In this document: positions 10,112 through 17,959 of the stretch, piece after piece
Layout of the letters: each line of letters opens with the position of its first letter
How positions within the stretch are numbered: position 1 is the stretch's first letter
Source: Alphaproteobacteria bacterium
GTDB lineage: Bacteria; Pseudomonadota; Alphaproteobacteria; Sphingomonadales; Emcibacteraceae
Reading direction: 5' to 3'
Assembly (NCBI GenBank): GCA_030428615.1
Contig: JAUIDN010000002.1
Location: 248,001-312,000, forward strand
DNA length: 64,000 nt
Position numbers and translations under genes: made by a program
Notes under the pieces: model-generated
What the model was told of the DNA's origin: nothing
Databases searched by the model: none
The model's input: only the letters and a program-made list of their open reading frames with translations

Positions 10112-11644
10112 ATGTTCAGATGGGCTATTCATACCGGTCGCATCGTAAAGGTTGCCTATACGTTATCGAAACATGATGCCCTGGTGGATCTTCTGAAACT
10201 TTTTGGCAAGCAACCAAAAGCGTTTGATAAGCTTCGAAACATAACAATAAAATACGACGTAGACGGAAAGCCGGAAACGCGCCTGGTTATCGCACTGCAG
10301 GATCTGGGACCTAGTTTCATCAAAATCGGGCAAGCGCTTGCCACAAGACCGGATATTATTGGTGCCGATGTTGCTCTGGATCTTCTGAAGCTTCAGGATC
10401 AGGTGCCGCCCTTTCCCGGAAAACAGGCAATAGACATTATTGAAAGTGATCTGGGCGCTTCAATTGACGAGCTTTTTAAAGAGTTTGATGAAGCGCCGAT
10501 TGCCGCCGCCTCCATTGCACAGGTTCATATGGCTAAAACGCAAAATGGTCGCGATGTAGCGGTTAAGGTTTTACGCCCAGGCATTGCCAAAGCCTTTAGC
10601 CGGGACCTGGAAGCCTTTGGATGGCTTGCAGATATAGTCGAATTTTTTTCAAGCGAAGCACGCCGATTGCGCCCAAGCAAAGTGGTTGAAACAATCGCTG
10701 ACGTCATAACGCTTGAAATGGATTTAAGGATAGAAGCGGCCGCTGCAGCCGAATTAAAACATAATGTCAAAGACAACCCCCATTATGACGTGCCAGATGT
10801 GGACTGGGACTTAACAAGCCGGCAGGTGCTTACCACACACTGGGTTGACGGAATATCATTTAAGAAAATTGACGCCATAAAAAAAGCGGGTATTGATCCC
10901 GTTAAACTGGCAGAGAACCTCATTCAAAGCTTCCTTATTCAGGTCCTTGACGACGGGTATTTTCACGCTGACCTTCACCAGGGTAATCTATTTGCCTGCG
11001 CGGATAATAAGATTACAGCCATTGATTTTGGCATCATGGGGCGCATCGACCTGAAAACAAGAAAGGCATTGGCCGATATTCTGTTTGGTTTTGCCAATCA
11101 GGATTATGACCGTATCGCCAAAGCACATTTTGATATGGGATATGTCCCCAATGATCAGGATTATATTGCCTTCAAGCAAGCCATCCGTGCAATTGGCGAG
11201 CCTGTGGTCGGCAAGCCCCTCAGCGAAATATCGGCCGGACGATTACTCGGTCAGCTTTTTGAAACCACAAGCCGGTTTAATATGCGTACACAACCGCAGC
11301 TCATCTTGCTGCAAAAAACAATGGTCACCGCAGAAGGTGTCGCTTTAAACCTTAACCCCGATATTAATATGTGGGAAGTGTCGCGCCCGGTCGTCGAAAA
11401 ATGGGTGCGCGAAAACCTAAACCCCTTCGCGATGTTCAGAGACAAGGCAAAAACAACTTTCGAAACCCTTGCCAAGCTACCCCATATTATTGAAGACGTG
11501 GAAGATATCGTCCACAATATGAAAGAAATGCAGGATAATGGCGCGCGCCGACGCAGTTCATTAAAACTGTTTTTATATGGGGCGTTAGGCGGTATTATCG
11601 GTAGCGCACTATGCTATTCACTTTATATGCTGTTGATTCTGTAG
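10112..11644 (+). CDS. ubiB: UbiB ABC1-type atypical kinase for ubiquinone synthesis
   Basis: Atypical protein-kinase-like ATPase needed for ubiquinone biosynthesis, probably helping precursor handling at the inner membrane. The KxGQ motif (IKIGQALATRPD), the A-rich loop (AAASIAQVH), the kinase-like DLHQGNL and AIDFGIMG motifs, and a C-terminal hydrophobic segment (YGALGGIIGSALCYSLYMLL) that would anchor it are all visible. The frame is open from 10097, but the ATG at 10112, 2 bp after the ubiE stop, gives the more usual N-terminus MFRWAIHTGRIV and a length of 510 residues. Confidence 0.95.
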   Translation: MFRWAIHTGRIVKVAYTLSKHDALVDLLKLFGKQPKAFDKLRNITIKYDVDGKPETRLVIALQDLGPSFIKIGQALATRPDIIGADVALDLLKLQDQVPPFPGKQAIDIIESDLGASIDELFKEFDEAPIAAASIAQVHMAKTQNGRDVAVKVLRPGIAKAFSRDLEAFGWLADIVEFFSSEARRLRPSKVVETIADVITLEMDLRIEAAAAAELKHNVKDNPHYDVPDVDWDLTSRQVLTTHWVDGISFKKIDAIKKAGIDPVKLAENLIQSFLIQVLDDGYFHADLHQGNLFACADNKITAIDFGIMGRIDLKTRKALADILFGFANQDYDRIAKAHFDMGYVPNDQDYIAFKQAIRAIGEPVVGKPLSEISAGRLLGQLFETTSRFNMRTQPQLILLQKTMVTAEGVALNLNPDINMWEVSRPVVEKWVRENLNPFAMFRDKAKTTFETLAKLPHIIEDVEDIVHNMKEMQDNGARRRSSLKLFLYGALGGIIGSALCYSLYMLLIL

Positions 11645-11693
11645 CAGTCAGTGACTATCTTTAAAACGATATGATTTAGCGAAAGGCCCTTTC

Positions 11694-12908
11694 TTGGCGG
11701 ATATCCTTAAAAATAAAAAGATACTCCTTATTATTGGCGGCGGAATTGCGGCATATAAATGTCTCGACCTTATTCGTCGGCTAAAAGATCGTGGCGTCGA
11801 GATCAAAGCCATTCTCACCAGAGGCGGGGAGCAATTTGTCACGCCCCTTTCTATAAGCAGTCTTACTGAAAACAAGGTCTATCAGGAGTTGTTTTCACTA
11901 ACCGACGAGGCTGAAATGGGGCATATCAGACTTTCCCGGGAGAATGATTTAATTCTTGTCGCGCCCGCAACAGCGGATCTTATGGCTAAAATGGCAACGG
12001 GGATTGCTGATAATCTCGCGACAACAACGCTGCTGGCCACAAACAAACCTGTCATGGTTGCCCCTACCATGAACAGTGAAATGTGGGGTAACCCGGCAAC
12101 ACAAAACAACCTAAATGTTTTAAAGAACCGGGATGTTGCCATTATACCACCTGCCGATGGTAATCTTGCCTGTGGCGAAGTGGGAACAGGACGCCTCGCG
12201 GAAGTTGACGATATAATTTCACATATCGAAGCTTTTTTTTTGAGCATCACAAATAATCCCCTGAACGGGAAAAAAATAATTGTCACCGCTGGACCAACCC
12301 ATGAAACCATTGATCCGGTTCGCTATATTGCAAACCGGTCATCCGGAAAGCAGGGTTATGCTATCGCGGAATCCCTGCGAATGAAAGGCGCCGACGTCAT
12401 ATTGGTTTCCGGTCCGACGAATTTGAAAACACCCAACGGTGTGGACAGAAGGAATGTAATCTCCGCGCAGGAAATGATGGAAGAAACCAAAAGAACCCTT
12501 CCCGCAGACGCTGTAATTTGTGTCGCTGCGGTTGCTGACTGGCGTGTGAAAGAACCGAAAACCCAAAAAATAAAAAAACAGAATAGTGCGATACCCAGAC
12601 TGGAATTTACAGAAAACCCCGACATTTTAAAAACCGTATCAACCGACAAAAAAAGGCGGCCTTCTCTTGTGATTGGTTTTGCCGCAGAAACGGAAAATGT
12701 AACGGAATATGCCAAAGACAAACTGGCAAGAAAAGGCTGTGACTGGATTATTGCCAATGACATATCCGGCGATGTGATGGGCGGAGACGAGAATAAGGTT
12801 TATTTAATCACAAATACCGGTATAGAAAGCTGGCCCAGTATGAGCAAATCAAGGGTCGCAGATAATATTGCACAGAAAATCGAAGCATATTTTAAGGAAC
12901 ATCAATGA
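11694..12908 (+). CDS. coaBC: Bifunctional phosphopantothenoylcysteine decarboxylase/synthetase
   Basis: Two-step enzyme of coenzyme A synthesis. The N-terminal CoaC flavodoxin-like half shows [16 protein letters not shown], the [11 protein letters not shown] loop, the active-site MNSEMW motif and the substrate-lid cysteine in [11 protein letters not shown]. The C-terminal CoaB half begins near residue 185 with [16 protein letters not shown] and NRSSGKQG. Length is 404, as usual. The start is TTG at 11694 with a GAAAGG ribosome site 7 nt upstream; no better ATG exists ahead of the conserved core. It is coupled to dut by an ATGA overlap. Confidence 0.96.
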   Translation: MADILKNKKILLIIGGGIAAYKCLDLIRRLKDRGVEIKAILTRGGEQFVTPLSISSLTENKVYQELFSLTDEAEMGHIRLSRENDLILVAPATADLMAKMATGIADNLATTTLLATNKPVMVAPTMNSEMWGNPATQNNLNVLKNRDVAIIPPADGNLACGEVGTGRLAEVDDIISHIEAFFLSITNNPLNGKKIIVTAGPTHETIDPVRYIANRSSGKQGYAIAESLRMKGADVILVSGPTNLKTPNGVDRRNVISAQEMMEETKRTLPADAVICVAAVADWRVKEPKTQKIKKQNSAIPRLEFTENPDILKTVSTDKKRRPSLVIGFAAETENVTEYAKDKLARKGCDWIIANDISGDVMGGDENKVYLITNTGIESWPSMSKSRVADNIAQKIEAYFKEHQ

Positions 12909-13360
12909 CAACAGTGGCAATTCAGGTGTTAAAGAACGGTGAAGGATTAAAGTTACCCGAGTATGAGACATCAAACAGTGCAGGTATGGACTTAATGGCC
13001 GCAATCCCGGAAGGTGAAGAACTTATTTTACCTGTTGGTCAGAGACTATTGGTGCCAACTGGCTTCGCCATGGCCCTTCCCCATGGTTTTGAGGCGCAGG
13101 TAAGGCCCAGATCAGGCCTTGCCTGGAAAAACGGTGTAACCGTTCTTAATACACCCGGAACAATCGACGCCGATTATCGGGGCGAAGTTAAAGTCATTCT
13201 GATTAATCATGGTGATGAAGAGTTTGCCATAACCAGGGGTATGCGTATCGCGCAAATGGTCATCGCCCCCGTCACTCAGGCGCGCTGGAATATTTGCGAA
13301 AAACTCGATGAAACAGCGCGTGGAGAGGGCGGTTTCGGCTCCACCGGTACAAAATCATGA
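12905..13360 (+). CDS. dut: Trimeric dUTPase
   Basis: Hydrolyses dUTP to dUMP, keeping uracil out of DNA and supplying dTMP synthesis. All five trimeric-dUTPase motifs are visible in 151 residues: [35 protein letters not shown] (catalytic Asp), RIAQMVI and the C-terminal [10 protein letters not shown] lid. The start ATG overlaps the coaBC stop (ATGA), and its own stop overlaps the next gene in the same way. Confidence 0.97.
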   Translation: MTTVAIQVLKNGEGLKLPEYETSNSAGMDLMAAIPEGEELILPVGQRLLVPTGFAMALPHGFEAQVRPRSGLAWKNGVTVLNTPGTIDADYRGEVKVILINHGDEEFAITRGMRIAQMVIAPVTQARWNICEKLDETARGEGGFGSTGTKS

Positions 13361-13620
13361 CGGAAACGGTTACACTTATTATCGCCGGAACGGAAAGCAC
13401 GCTTCCGGCAAGCGAACTGACAATAGAAAGAATTATCGCCGAAGCACATTCCCTTGGATATCAGCAATTCAGCGTGTTTTGTAATGACCATGAAATTACA
13501 AATCCCGAGGATTTTGAACTGATCCCCGGCGCAACCTATATTATCGCCACGCCAGATGACATAATAAATCCGGACAACATTAAATATGATGTTGAGGAAG
13601 AAGAAAATGGCGCTCACTGA
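13357..13620 (+). CDS. Small ubiquitin/ThiS-like (beta-grasp) protein of unknown function
   Basis: The 87-residue acidic protein is coupled to dut upstream (ATGA) and overlaps the E1-like moeB/thiF gene downstream by 14 bp. Its pattern reads as a beta-grasp fold: a beta hairpin ([14 protein letters not shown], residues 5-18), a helix ([14 protein letters not shown], 22-35), a strand ([11 protein letters not shown], 37-47) and the typical [16 protein letters not shown] segment near 49-64. It lacks the C-terminal Gly-Gly of sulfur carriers such as ThiS and MoaD, ending instead in an acidic tail and NGAH, so it cannot be a classic sulfur carrier unless processed. The fold is inferred by eye; gene position suggests a link with the neighbouring adenylyltransferase. 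Confidence 0.7.
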   Translation: MTETVTLIIAGTESTLPASELTIERIIAEAHSLGYQQFSVFCNDHEITNPEDFELIPGATYIIATPDDIINPDNIKYDVEEEENGAH

Positions 13621-14356
13621 CGACCAATTGGAACGGTATGCCCGTCACATTATCCTAAAAGAAGTCGGTGGCCACGGACAACAGAAACTGATGAACGCAA
13701 AAGTGCTTGTCATTGGTGCTGGTGGATTGGGAAGCCCGCTTCTGATGTATCTTGCGGCAGCGGGTGTCGGCACGCTGGGGATAATTGATGACGATAAAGT
13801 GGATCTTAGTAACCTTCAGCGTCAGATCATCCATATGACCAGCTCCATTGGCGAAGAGAAGGCATCGAGCGCTCGCGGCATGATAAACAAATTAAACCCT
13901 GATATTAAAGTCAACACTTACGCCGAACGCCTTGATAAAAGTAACGCCGAAGAAATTATCGCACATTATGATATCGTTGCCGATGGCTGCGATAATTTCA
14001 GTACGCGGTTCCTGGTTAATGACATTTGTCTTAAACACAGAAAGCCGCTTATTTCCGGCGCGCTCAGCCAATTTGACGGACAGCTTGCAACTTTCAAAGG
14101 GTATGAAGAAAACCTTCCATGTTACAGATGCCTTGTCCCTGATCACCCCCGTGGTGTATTAAGCTGCGCCGAGGCAGGAATTCTGGGCGCCGTTGCCGGC
14201 GTGGTCGGCACCATGCAAGCCATTGAAGTATTAAGGGAAATTTTGAATCTAGGCGACAGCCTCGCTGGTAAGCTGCTTATCTATGATGCGCTTAACGCAA
14301 GCAGCCGAACCATTAAATTACCAAAAGACCCCGGATGCCTTTACTGTGGTTCTTAG
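13607..14356 (+). CDS. moeB: MoeB/ThiF-family E1-like adenylyltransferase
   Basis: E1-like enzyme that adenylates the C-terminus of a beta-grasp sulfur carrier (molybdopterin or thiazole synthesis). The sequence shows the nucleotide-binding VLVIGAGGLGSPLLMYLAAAGVG, the DDDKVDLSNLQRQI segment with Asp/Arg ligands, two CxxC pairs for structural zinc (CYRCLVP and CLYCGS at the very end), and SCAEAGILG. The ATG at 13607 is preceded by a GAGGAAGAAG ribosome site and gives 249 residues; the longer frame from 13586 would begin with a Lys-rich artefact. MoeB, ThiF and HesA roles cannot be separated from sequence alone. The 3' end overlaps the convergent dehydrogenase by 4 bp. Confidence 0.88.
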   Translation: MALTDDQLERYARHIILKEVGGHGQQKLMNAKVLVIGAGGLGSPLLMYLAAAGVGTLGIIDDDKVDLSNLQRQIIHMTSSIGEEKASSARGMINKLNPDIKVNTYAERLDKSNAEEIIAHYDIVADGCDNFSTRFLVNDICLKHRKPLISGALSQFDGQLATFKGYEENLPCYRCLVPDHPRGVLSCAEAGILGAVAGVVGTMQAIEVLREILNLGDSLAGKLLIYDALNASSRTIKLPKDPGCLYCGS

Positions 14357-15330
14357 TAGCTTTCCGCCAGTACACGGTCTCGCGGGCTGTGACCATCGAT
14401 AAAAGTTTTTACGTTGATGAGAACCTTTTCACCCATGGCATATCGTGCTTCTTCTGTCGCCGATCCCATGTGGGGGGCGAGCACTACATTTTCAAGATCA
14501 AAAAACACAGGATTAACGTTGGGTTCGTTTTCATAAACATCGAGACCCGCACCGGCGACCGCGCCTGATTGCAGTATATCTATAAGTGCTTTTTCATCGA
14601 CTACATCACCTCGTGCAGTATTGACCAGATAGCTATGTGGCTGCATCAACGCCAACCTGCGTTTTGACATGATCCGGTGTGTGTCCGGCGTAAAGGGACA
14701 ATTTAGCGAGATCACATCCATTTGCGTAATCATCTGATCAAGACTTTCCCAGTATGTTGCCCCTAATTTCTTCTCAACATCATCATCCAGTCTGTTGCGA
14801 TTGTGATAATGGATGGAAAGCCCAAACGCACGTGCACGTGCCGCAAGTGCCTGCCCGATACGGCCCATCCCGATAATACCCAGCTTTTTATCTTGAAGAC
14901 GCATACCAAGCATTCCCGTTGGTGACCAGGTTTTCCAGTTTCCTGATCTAAGCATTCGTTCCCCTTCGCTTACACGGCGGGTGATCGAAAGAAGCAGAGC
15001 CATCGCCATATCCGCGGTATCTTCCGTTAAAACGCCTGGTGTATTGGTGACGGTAATCATCTTTTGTGCCGCCGCTTTCAGATCAATATGATCAACGCCG
15101 ACGCCGAAATTGGCAATCATTCTAAGATTTGGACCCGACGAGGCGATGATATCAGCGTCTATTTTTTCCGTCACCGTTGAGACCAGAATGTCCGCTTCAT
15201 TCACTGCGGTCAATAATTCTTCCCGACTGAAAAGATGATCATCCGAATTCAACCGAACCTGGAACAGCTCTTTCATTCTTTTTTCTATTTCAAGCGGCAG
15301 TTTTCTTGTAACAATGACTAGGGGCTTCAT
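14353..15330 (-). CDS. D-2-hydroxyacid dehydrogenase (glyoxylate/hydroxypyruvate reductase type)
   Basis: NAD(P)-dependent reductase of the D-isomer 2-hydroxyacid dehydrogenase family. The GMGRIGQALA nucleotide-binding motif, the conserved Arg in NTARGDVVDE, the Glu in AGLDVYENEP and the catalytic His in APHMGS form a complete catalytic set. The frame is open to 15525, but the first 62 codons do not resemble the family. The ATG at 15330 (MKPLVIVTRKLP) gives 325 residues and has a GAGATG upstream; the ATG at 15339 is an alternative. Substrate specificity (glyoxylate or hydroxypyruvate) is inferred from overall similarity only. Confidence 0.9.
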   Translation of the reverse strand: MKPLVIVTRKLPLEIEKRMKELFQVRLNSDDHLFSREELLTAVNEADILVSTVTEKIDADIIASSGPNLRMIANFGVGVDHIDLKAAAQKMITVTNTPGVLTEDTADMAMALLLSITRRVSEGERMLRSGNWKTWSPTGMLGMRLQDKKLGIIGMGRIGQALAARARAFGLSIHYHNRNRLDDDVEKKLGATYWESLDQMITQMDVISLNCPFTPDTHRIMSKRRLALMQPHSYLVNTARGDVVDEKALIDILQSGAVAGAGLDVYENEPNVNPVFFDLENVVLAPHMGSATEEARYAMGEKVLINVKTFIDGHSPRDRVLAESY

Positions 15331-15401
15331 AAAATTCATCTCACACAATTTTTGTCGAGAGTATATTTTGCATAATTTCCGCTGACAATGAAAAAGCAAC
15401 C

Positions 15402-15432
15402 TTGACGTAAGATCGAGAAAATTACATATAAT
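15402..15432 (+). promoter_or_regulatory. Candidate promoter for the SH3-like protein gene
   Basis: TTGACG (15402-15407) and TATAAT (15427-15432) are both close to consensus, but the spacer is 19 bp, longer than ideal. The gene starts 32 bp downstream of the -10 element. Confidence 0.4.
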
Positions 15433-15463
15433 TGACCAACCAAAACGGAAAGTATGTCTTACG

Positions 15464-15976
15464 ATGAAAATATTTGTCAGATTTCTATTTTTTATATCAT
15501 TTTTTATTACGTCATTTTCTCCCACCTTTTCACAAACTGCAGAACAAAGAACAACCGGTGCATCGGGCTACCCGTTGCCGCGCTTTATGTCGCTTGACGA
15601 TGATATAACAAATATGAGAACGGGACCGGGACTTGAATATCCAATAGACTGGATTTATCAGAGGGAAGATTATCCCTTAAAGGTGATTGCGGAATACGGA
15701 AACTGGTTTAAGGTTATCGATATGGACGGTACAACCGGCTGGATTCTTCGCCACCTGCTTTCCCTGAACCGAAGTGGCATTATTATAAACGGGACACAAA
15801 GCCTGGTAAAATCACCGGAAGATGAAAATATTATGATGGTCATCGCCGAGCAGGATGTCGTCGGATCAATTTTACAGTGTCAGAGTAACTGGTGCGAGAT
15901 GGAGGTCGGCGGCTTTACCGGCTGGATAAGAAGTGAAAATATCTGGGGGACATTTGACAATGAGGTTTTTGATTAA
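15464..15976 (+). CDS. Secreted protein with tandem bacterial SH3-like domains
   Basis: The 170-residue protein has a clear signal peptide (FVRFLFFISFFITSFSPTFSQ, cleavage near residue 24). The mature part shows a bacterial SH3 repeat with NMRTGPGLEYPIDWIYQ (50-66) and GNWFKVIDMDGTTGWILR (81-98), then a second, more divergent copy ending in NWCEMEVGGFTGWIRSENIW. Such proteins are common single genes in Alphaproteobacteria and are thought to act in the envelope, possibly binding peptidoglycan. It is divergent from the dehydrogenase and convergent with irr, with only 2 bp between the two genes. Confidence 0.85.
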   Translation: MKIFVRFLFFISFFITSFSPTFSQTAEQRTTGASGYPLPRFMSLDDDITNMRTGPGLEYPIDWIYQREDYPLKVIAEYGNWFKVIDMDGTTGWILRHLLSLNRSGIIINGTQSLVKSPEDENIMMVIAEQDVVGSILQCQSNWCEMEVGGFTGWIRSENIWGTFDNEVFD

Positions 15977-15978
15977 AT

Positions 15979-16392
15979 TTAATCATCTTCCATATGAACT
16001 ACAACGCTGACACCACTTATTTTTTTTCCTTCCGGGACTTCCGGTAGTGCCGATATTACCAACTCTTCAGAAGAAATATCCTTAAGCGCTTCTTCTTCCT
16101 TGAAATAGATATGATGATGATCGCCGATATTCGTATCAAAATAGGTGCGGTTTGAATCAACAATAACTTCCTTAAGCAGACCCGCTTCTGTGAACTGATT
16201 CAATGTATTATAGATAGTCGCTAATGAAACCTTGGCCCCTAACTCATTCACTTCCTGATGAAGGGTTTCCGCAGTTACATGCCGATCTTCCTCGTCAAAC
16301 AACAACTTAGCGATAGCCAACCTTTGACGTGTTGGGCGAAGGCTCACATCCTGCAGGCATTTCAGTGCATTTGAGTATGGTCTATTCATCAC
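15979..16392 (-). CDS. irr: Fur-family iron response regulator Irr
   Basis: Heme-responsive transcription factor of Alphaproteobacteria controlling iron and heme genes. The winged-helix part reads SLRPTRQRLAIAKLLF, RHVTAETLHQEV and VSLATIYNTLNQFTEAGLL, the Irr version of the Fur DNA-binding domain. The dimerisation part has the HHH heme/metal motif (GDHHHIYF near 91-98). The N-terminal GCPWH heme-regulatory motif of Bradyrhizobium Irr is absent, as in rhizobial Irr proteins that respond through the histidine site. Either Met1 or Met2 may be the start. It lies downstream of a flavoprotein gene on the same strand, with a 12-bp palindrome just upstream. Confidence 0.9.
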   Translation of the reverse strand: MMNRPYSNALKCLQDVSLRPTRQRLAIAKLLFDEEDRHVTAETLHQEVNELGAKVSLATIYNTLNQFTEAGLLKEVIVDSNRTYFDTNIGDHHHIYFKEEEALKDISSEELVISALPEVPEGKKISGVSVVVHMEDD

Positions 16393-16416
16393 TTAACTTT
16401 CTAAACATCAAACCAG

Positions 16417-16428
16417 AGCATATATGCT
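16417..16428. promoter_or_regulatory. Perfect 12-bp palindrome upstream of irr
   Basis: AGCATATATGCT lies 25-36 bp upstream of the irr start, where an operator would sit. It does not match a full Fur or Irr consensus, so the binding protein is unknown. Confidence 0.35.
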
Positions 16429-16466
16429 ACACGTTAACAAATCTTTTATCAAGCTACCGGGCATGA

Positions 16467-17870
16467 CTAGTCACCCGTGGTTATTCTTTCGACCAATTCC
16501 CGGACAGTCGGCACAAAACCGTTACTATAGAACGGATCCGTCGCGAAATTAAAGGCTGAATGGCCCGCAAACATCAAATTATCATCCAAAGATGCGCCAT
16601 GCGCAATATCCATCAAAGATTTTTGAATGCAAAAACTTCTTGGGTCAGCGCCGCGACCGGTAGAATAGTTGGTATCAGGGTTTTCAGACCAGTTTGAAAA
16701 TTTACACTGGCTCAGGCAACCCATACAGTTTTTCTGATCTGTTCTGATGGCATCCGCCTGATCACTTGTCACAAGTATTATTGTGTCATCCGGCGTTCTC
16801 ATGGAAGTGTCAAACCCCTGATCGATCCATTTCAGAATATCTGTTTTTTCTTCCTCTTTAACAAAATAACGTTTTTTGCCAATAGTAACTTCTGTGTTAA
16901 AGGCTTCGTCAACCCCCGCTTTACGGCAAAACTTCACTTGCCGTTCGCTACGACCTTCAAGTTCACGAAGCAGATTATTGCGGACGGCCGATGAATAAAA
17001 CCCCGTGGGGCTGAAACGATGCAGCAGGACATCCCCTTCTTTAATGGTTGTCAATCGGTCTTTCCATCCCTGTGGGATTGGGCTCTCTATTGTAAGCAGG
17101 GGTCTCGTACCAAACTGGAATGCGATCAAGCCAATTTCAGGGTTATCAAGCCAATGCTCCCAATCACGCAGGTACCATACGCCACCCGCCATTAATATCG
17201 GCACATTTTCCAACCCGAATTTATTCATCATTGCTCTCAAGGCGACAACACGTGGATACGGGTCCTGCGGGACACGTGGGTCTTCCGCATTCGAAAGGCC
17301 GTTATGACCCCCGGCCAGCCACGGGTCTTCATAAACAACCCCGCCCAGCCATTCGCCGTAATTTTTATAAGCCCGCTTCCACAAAATGCCGAAAGCGCGG
17401 GCCGATGATATAATTGGATGGAAAAATACTTTATGATTTGCGGCAATTTCCGCAAGCTTATACGGCATTCCCGCACCGCAGGTTATGCCGTGAACCAATC
17501 CCTTTGTTTCATTGAGAACCCCTTCCAGCACTGGTTCAGCACCACCCATTTCCCACAAAACGTTGATATGGATACGTCCTTTTCCGCCAGCGATATCATG
17601 GGCGTCTTTTACCTGGCGAATACCTCCATCAATACCATACTGGATAAGTTCCGCATGTCTTTCAATGCGTGTTTTTCCATGATATATTTGTGGAATAACA
17701 TTGCCTTCTTCATCAAAATTATCAGCATTTACGCACGATACCGTCCCAACGCCCCCTGCCGCCGCCCACGCTCCTGCACTTGCGCCGTTTGTGGCGGAAA
17801 TTCCTTTCCCGCCTTCAACAAGAGGAAGAACATCGCTTCCTGAAATATTTAATGATTCTAACGCTTTCAT
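16467..17870 (-). CDS. Nitronate monooxygenase-like FMN flavoprotein with a C-terminal Cys cluster
   Basis: TIM-barrel FMN enzyme of the NAD(P)H-dependent flavin oxidoreductase / nitronate monooxygenase superfamily. Visible features are ATNGASAGAWAAAGGVGTVS near the N-terminus, GLVHGITCGAGMP, PILMAGGVWY and IAFQFGTRPLLT. The ATG at 17870 (MKALESLNISG) has an AAGGA ribosome site and gives 467 residues; the longer frame to 17930 runs into the hairpin-rich spacer. The protein is about 130 residues longer than classic nitronate monooxygenase, and the extra C-terminal part carries NCMGCLSQCKFSNW plus a further Cys (RSFCIQ), a pattern suggesting a metal or Fe-S site. The true substrate is unknown. 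Confidence 0.8.
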   Translation of the reverse strand: MKALESLNISGSDVLPLVEGGKGISATNGASAGAWAAAGGVGTVSCVNADNFDEEGNVIPQIYHGKTRIERHAELIQYGIDGGIRQVKDAHDIAGGKGRIHINVLWEMGGAEPVLEGVLNETKGLVHGITCGAGMPYKLAEIAANHKVFFHPIISSARAFGILWKRAYKNYGEWLGGVVYEDPWLAGGHNGLSNAEDPRVPQDPYPRVVALRAMMNKFGLENVPILMAGGVWYLRDWEHWLDNPEIGLIAFQFGTRPLLTIESPIPQGWKDRLTTIKEGDVLLHRFSPTGFYSSAVRNNLLRELEGRSERQVKFCRKAGVDEAFNTEVTIGKKRYFVKEEEKTDILKWIDQGFDTSMRTPDDTIILVTSDQADAIRTDQKNCMGCLSQCKFSNWSENPDTNYSTGRGADPRSFCIQKSLMDIAHGASLDDNLMFAGHSAFNFATDPFYSNGFVPTVRELVERITTGD

Positions 17871-17883
17871 ATTATTCCTTTGC

Positions 17884-17935
17884 CGCAAACCTACGTTTGC
17901 GAGCCGGACGTTTGCGTCTCGCGCACACACCCGGC
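17884..17935. repeat. Hairpin and direct-repeat cluster between pnp and the flavoprotein gene
   Basis: CGCAAAC-ctac-GTTTGCG forms a perfect 7-bp stem (17884-17901). ACGTTTGC recurs at 17893-17900 and 17908-17915, and GCCGG (17903-17907) can pair with CCGGC (17931-17935). There is no U-tract, so it looks more like an RNA stabiliser or processing element than an intrinsic terminator. Confidence 0.55.
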
Positions 17936-17959
17936 TACACTATACTACGCGAGCGAGCC

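Noticed and set aside
15971-15984. 14-bp palindrome GATTAAATTTAATC across the SH3-protein and irr stop codons
   Set aside because: It is AT-rich and overlaps both stop codons, so it can arise by chance. There is no GC stem to support termination.
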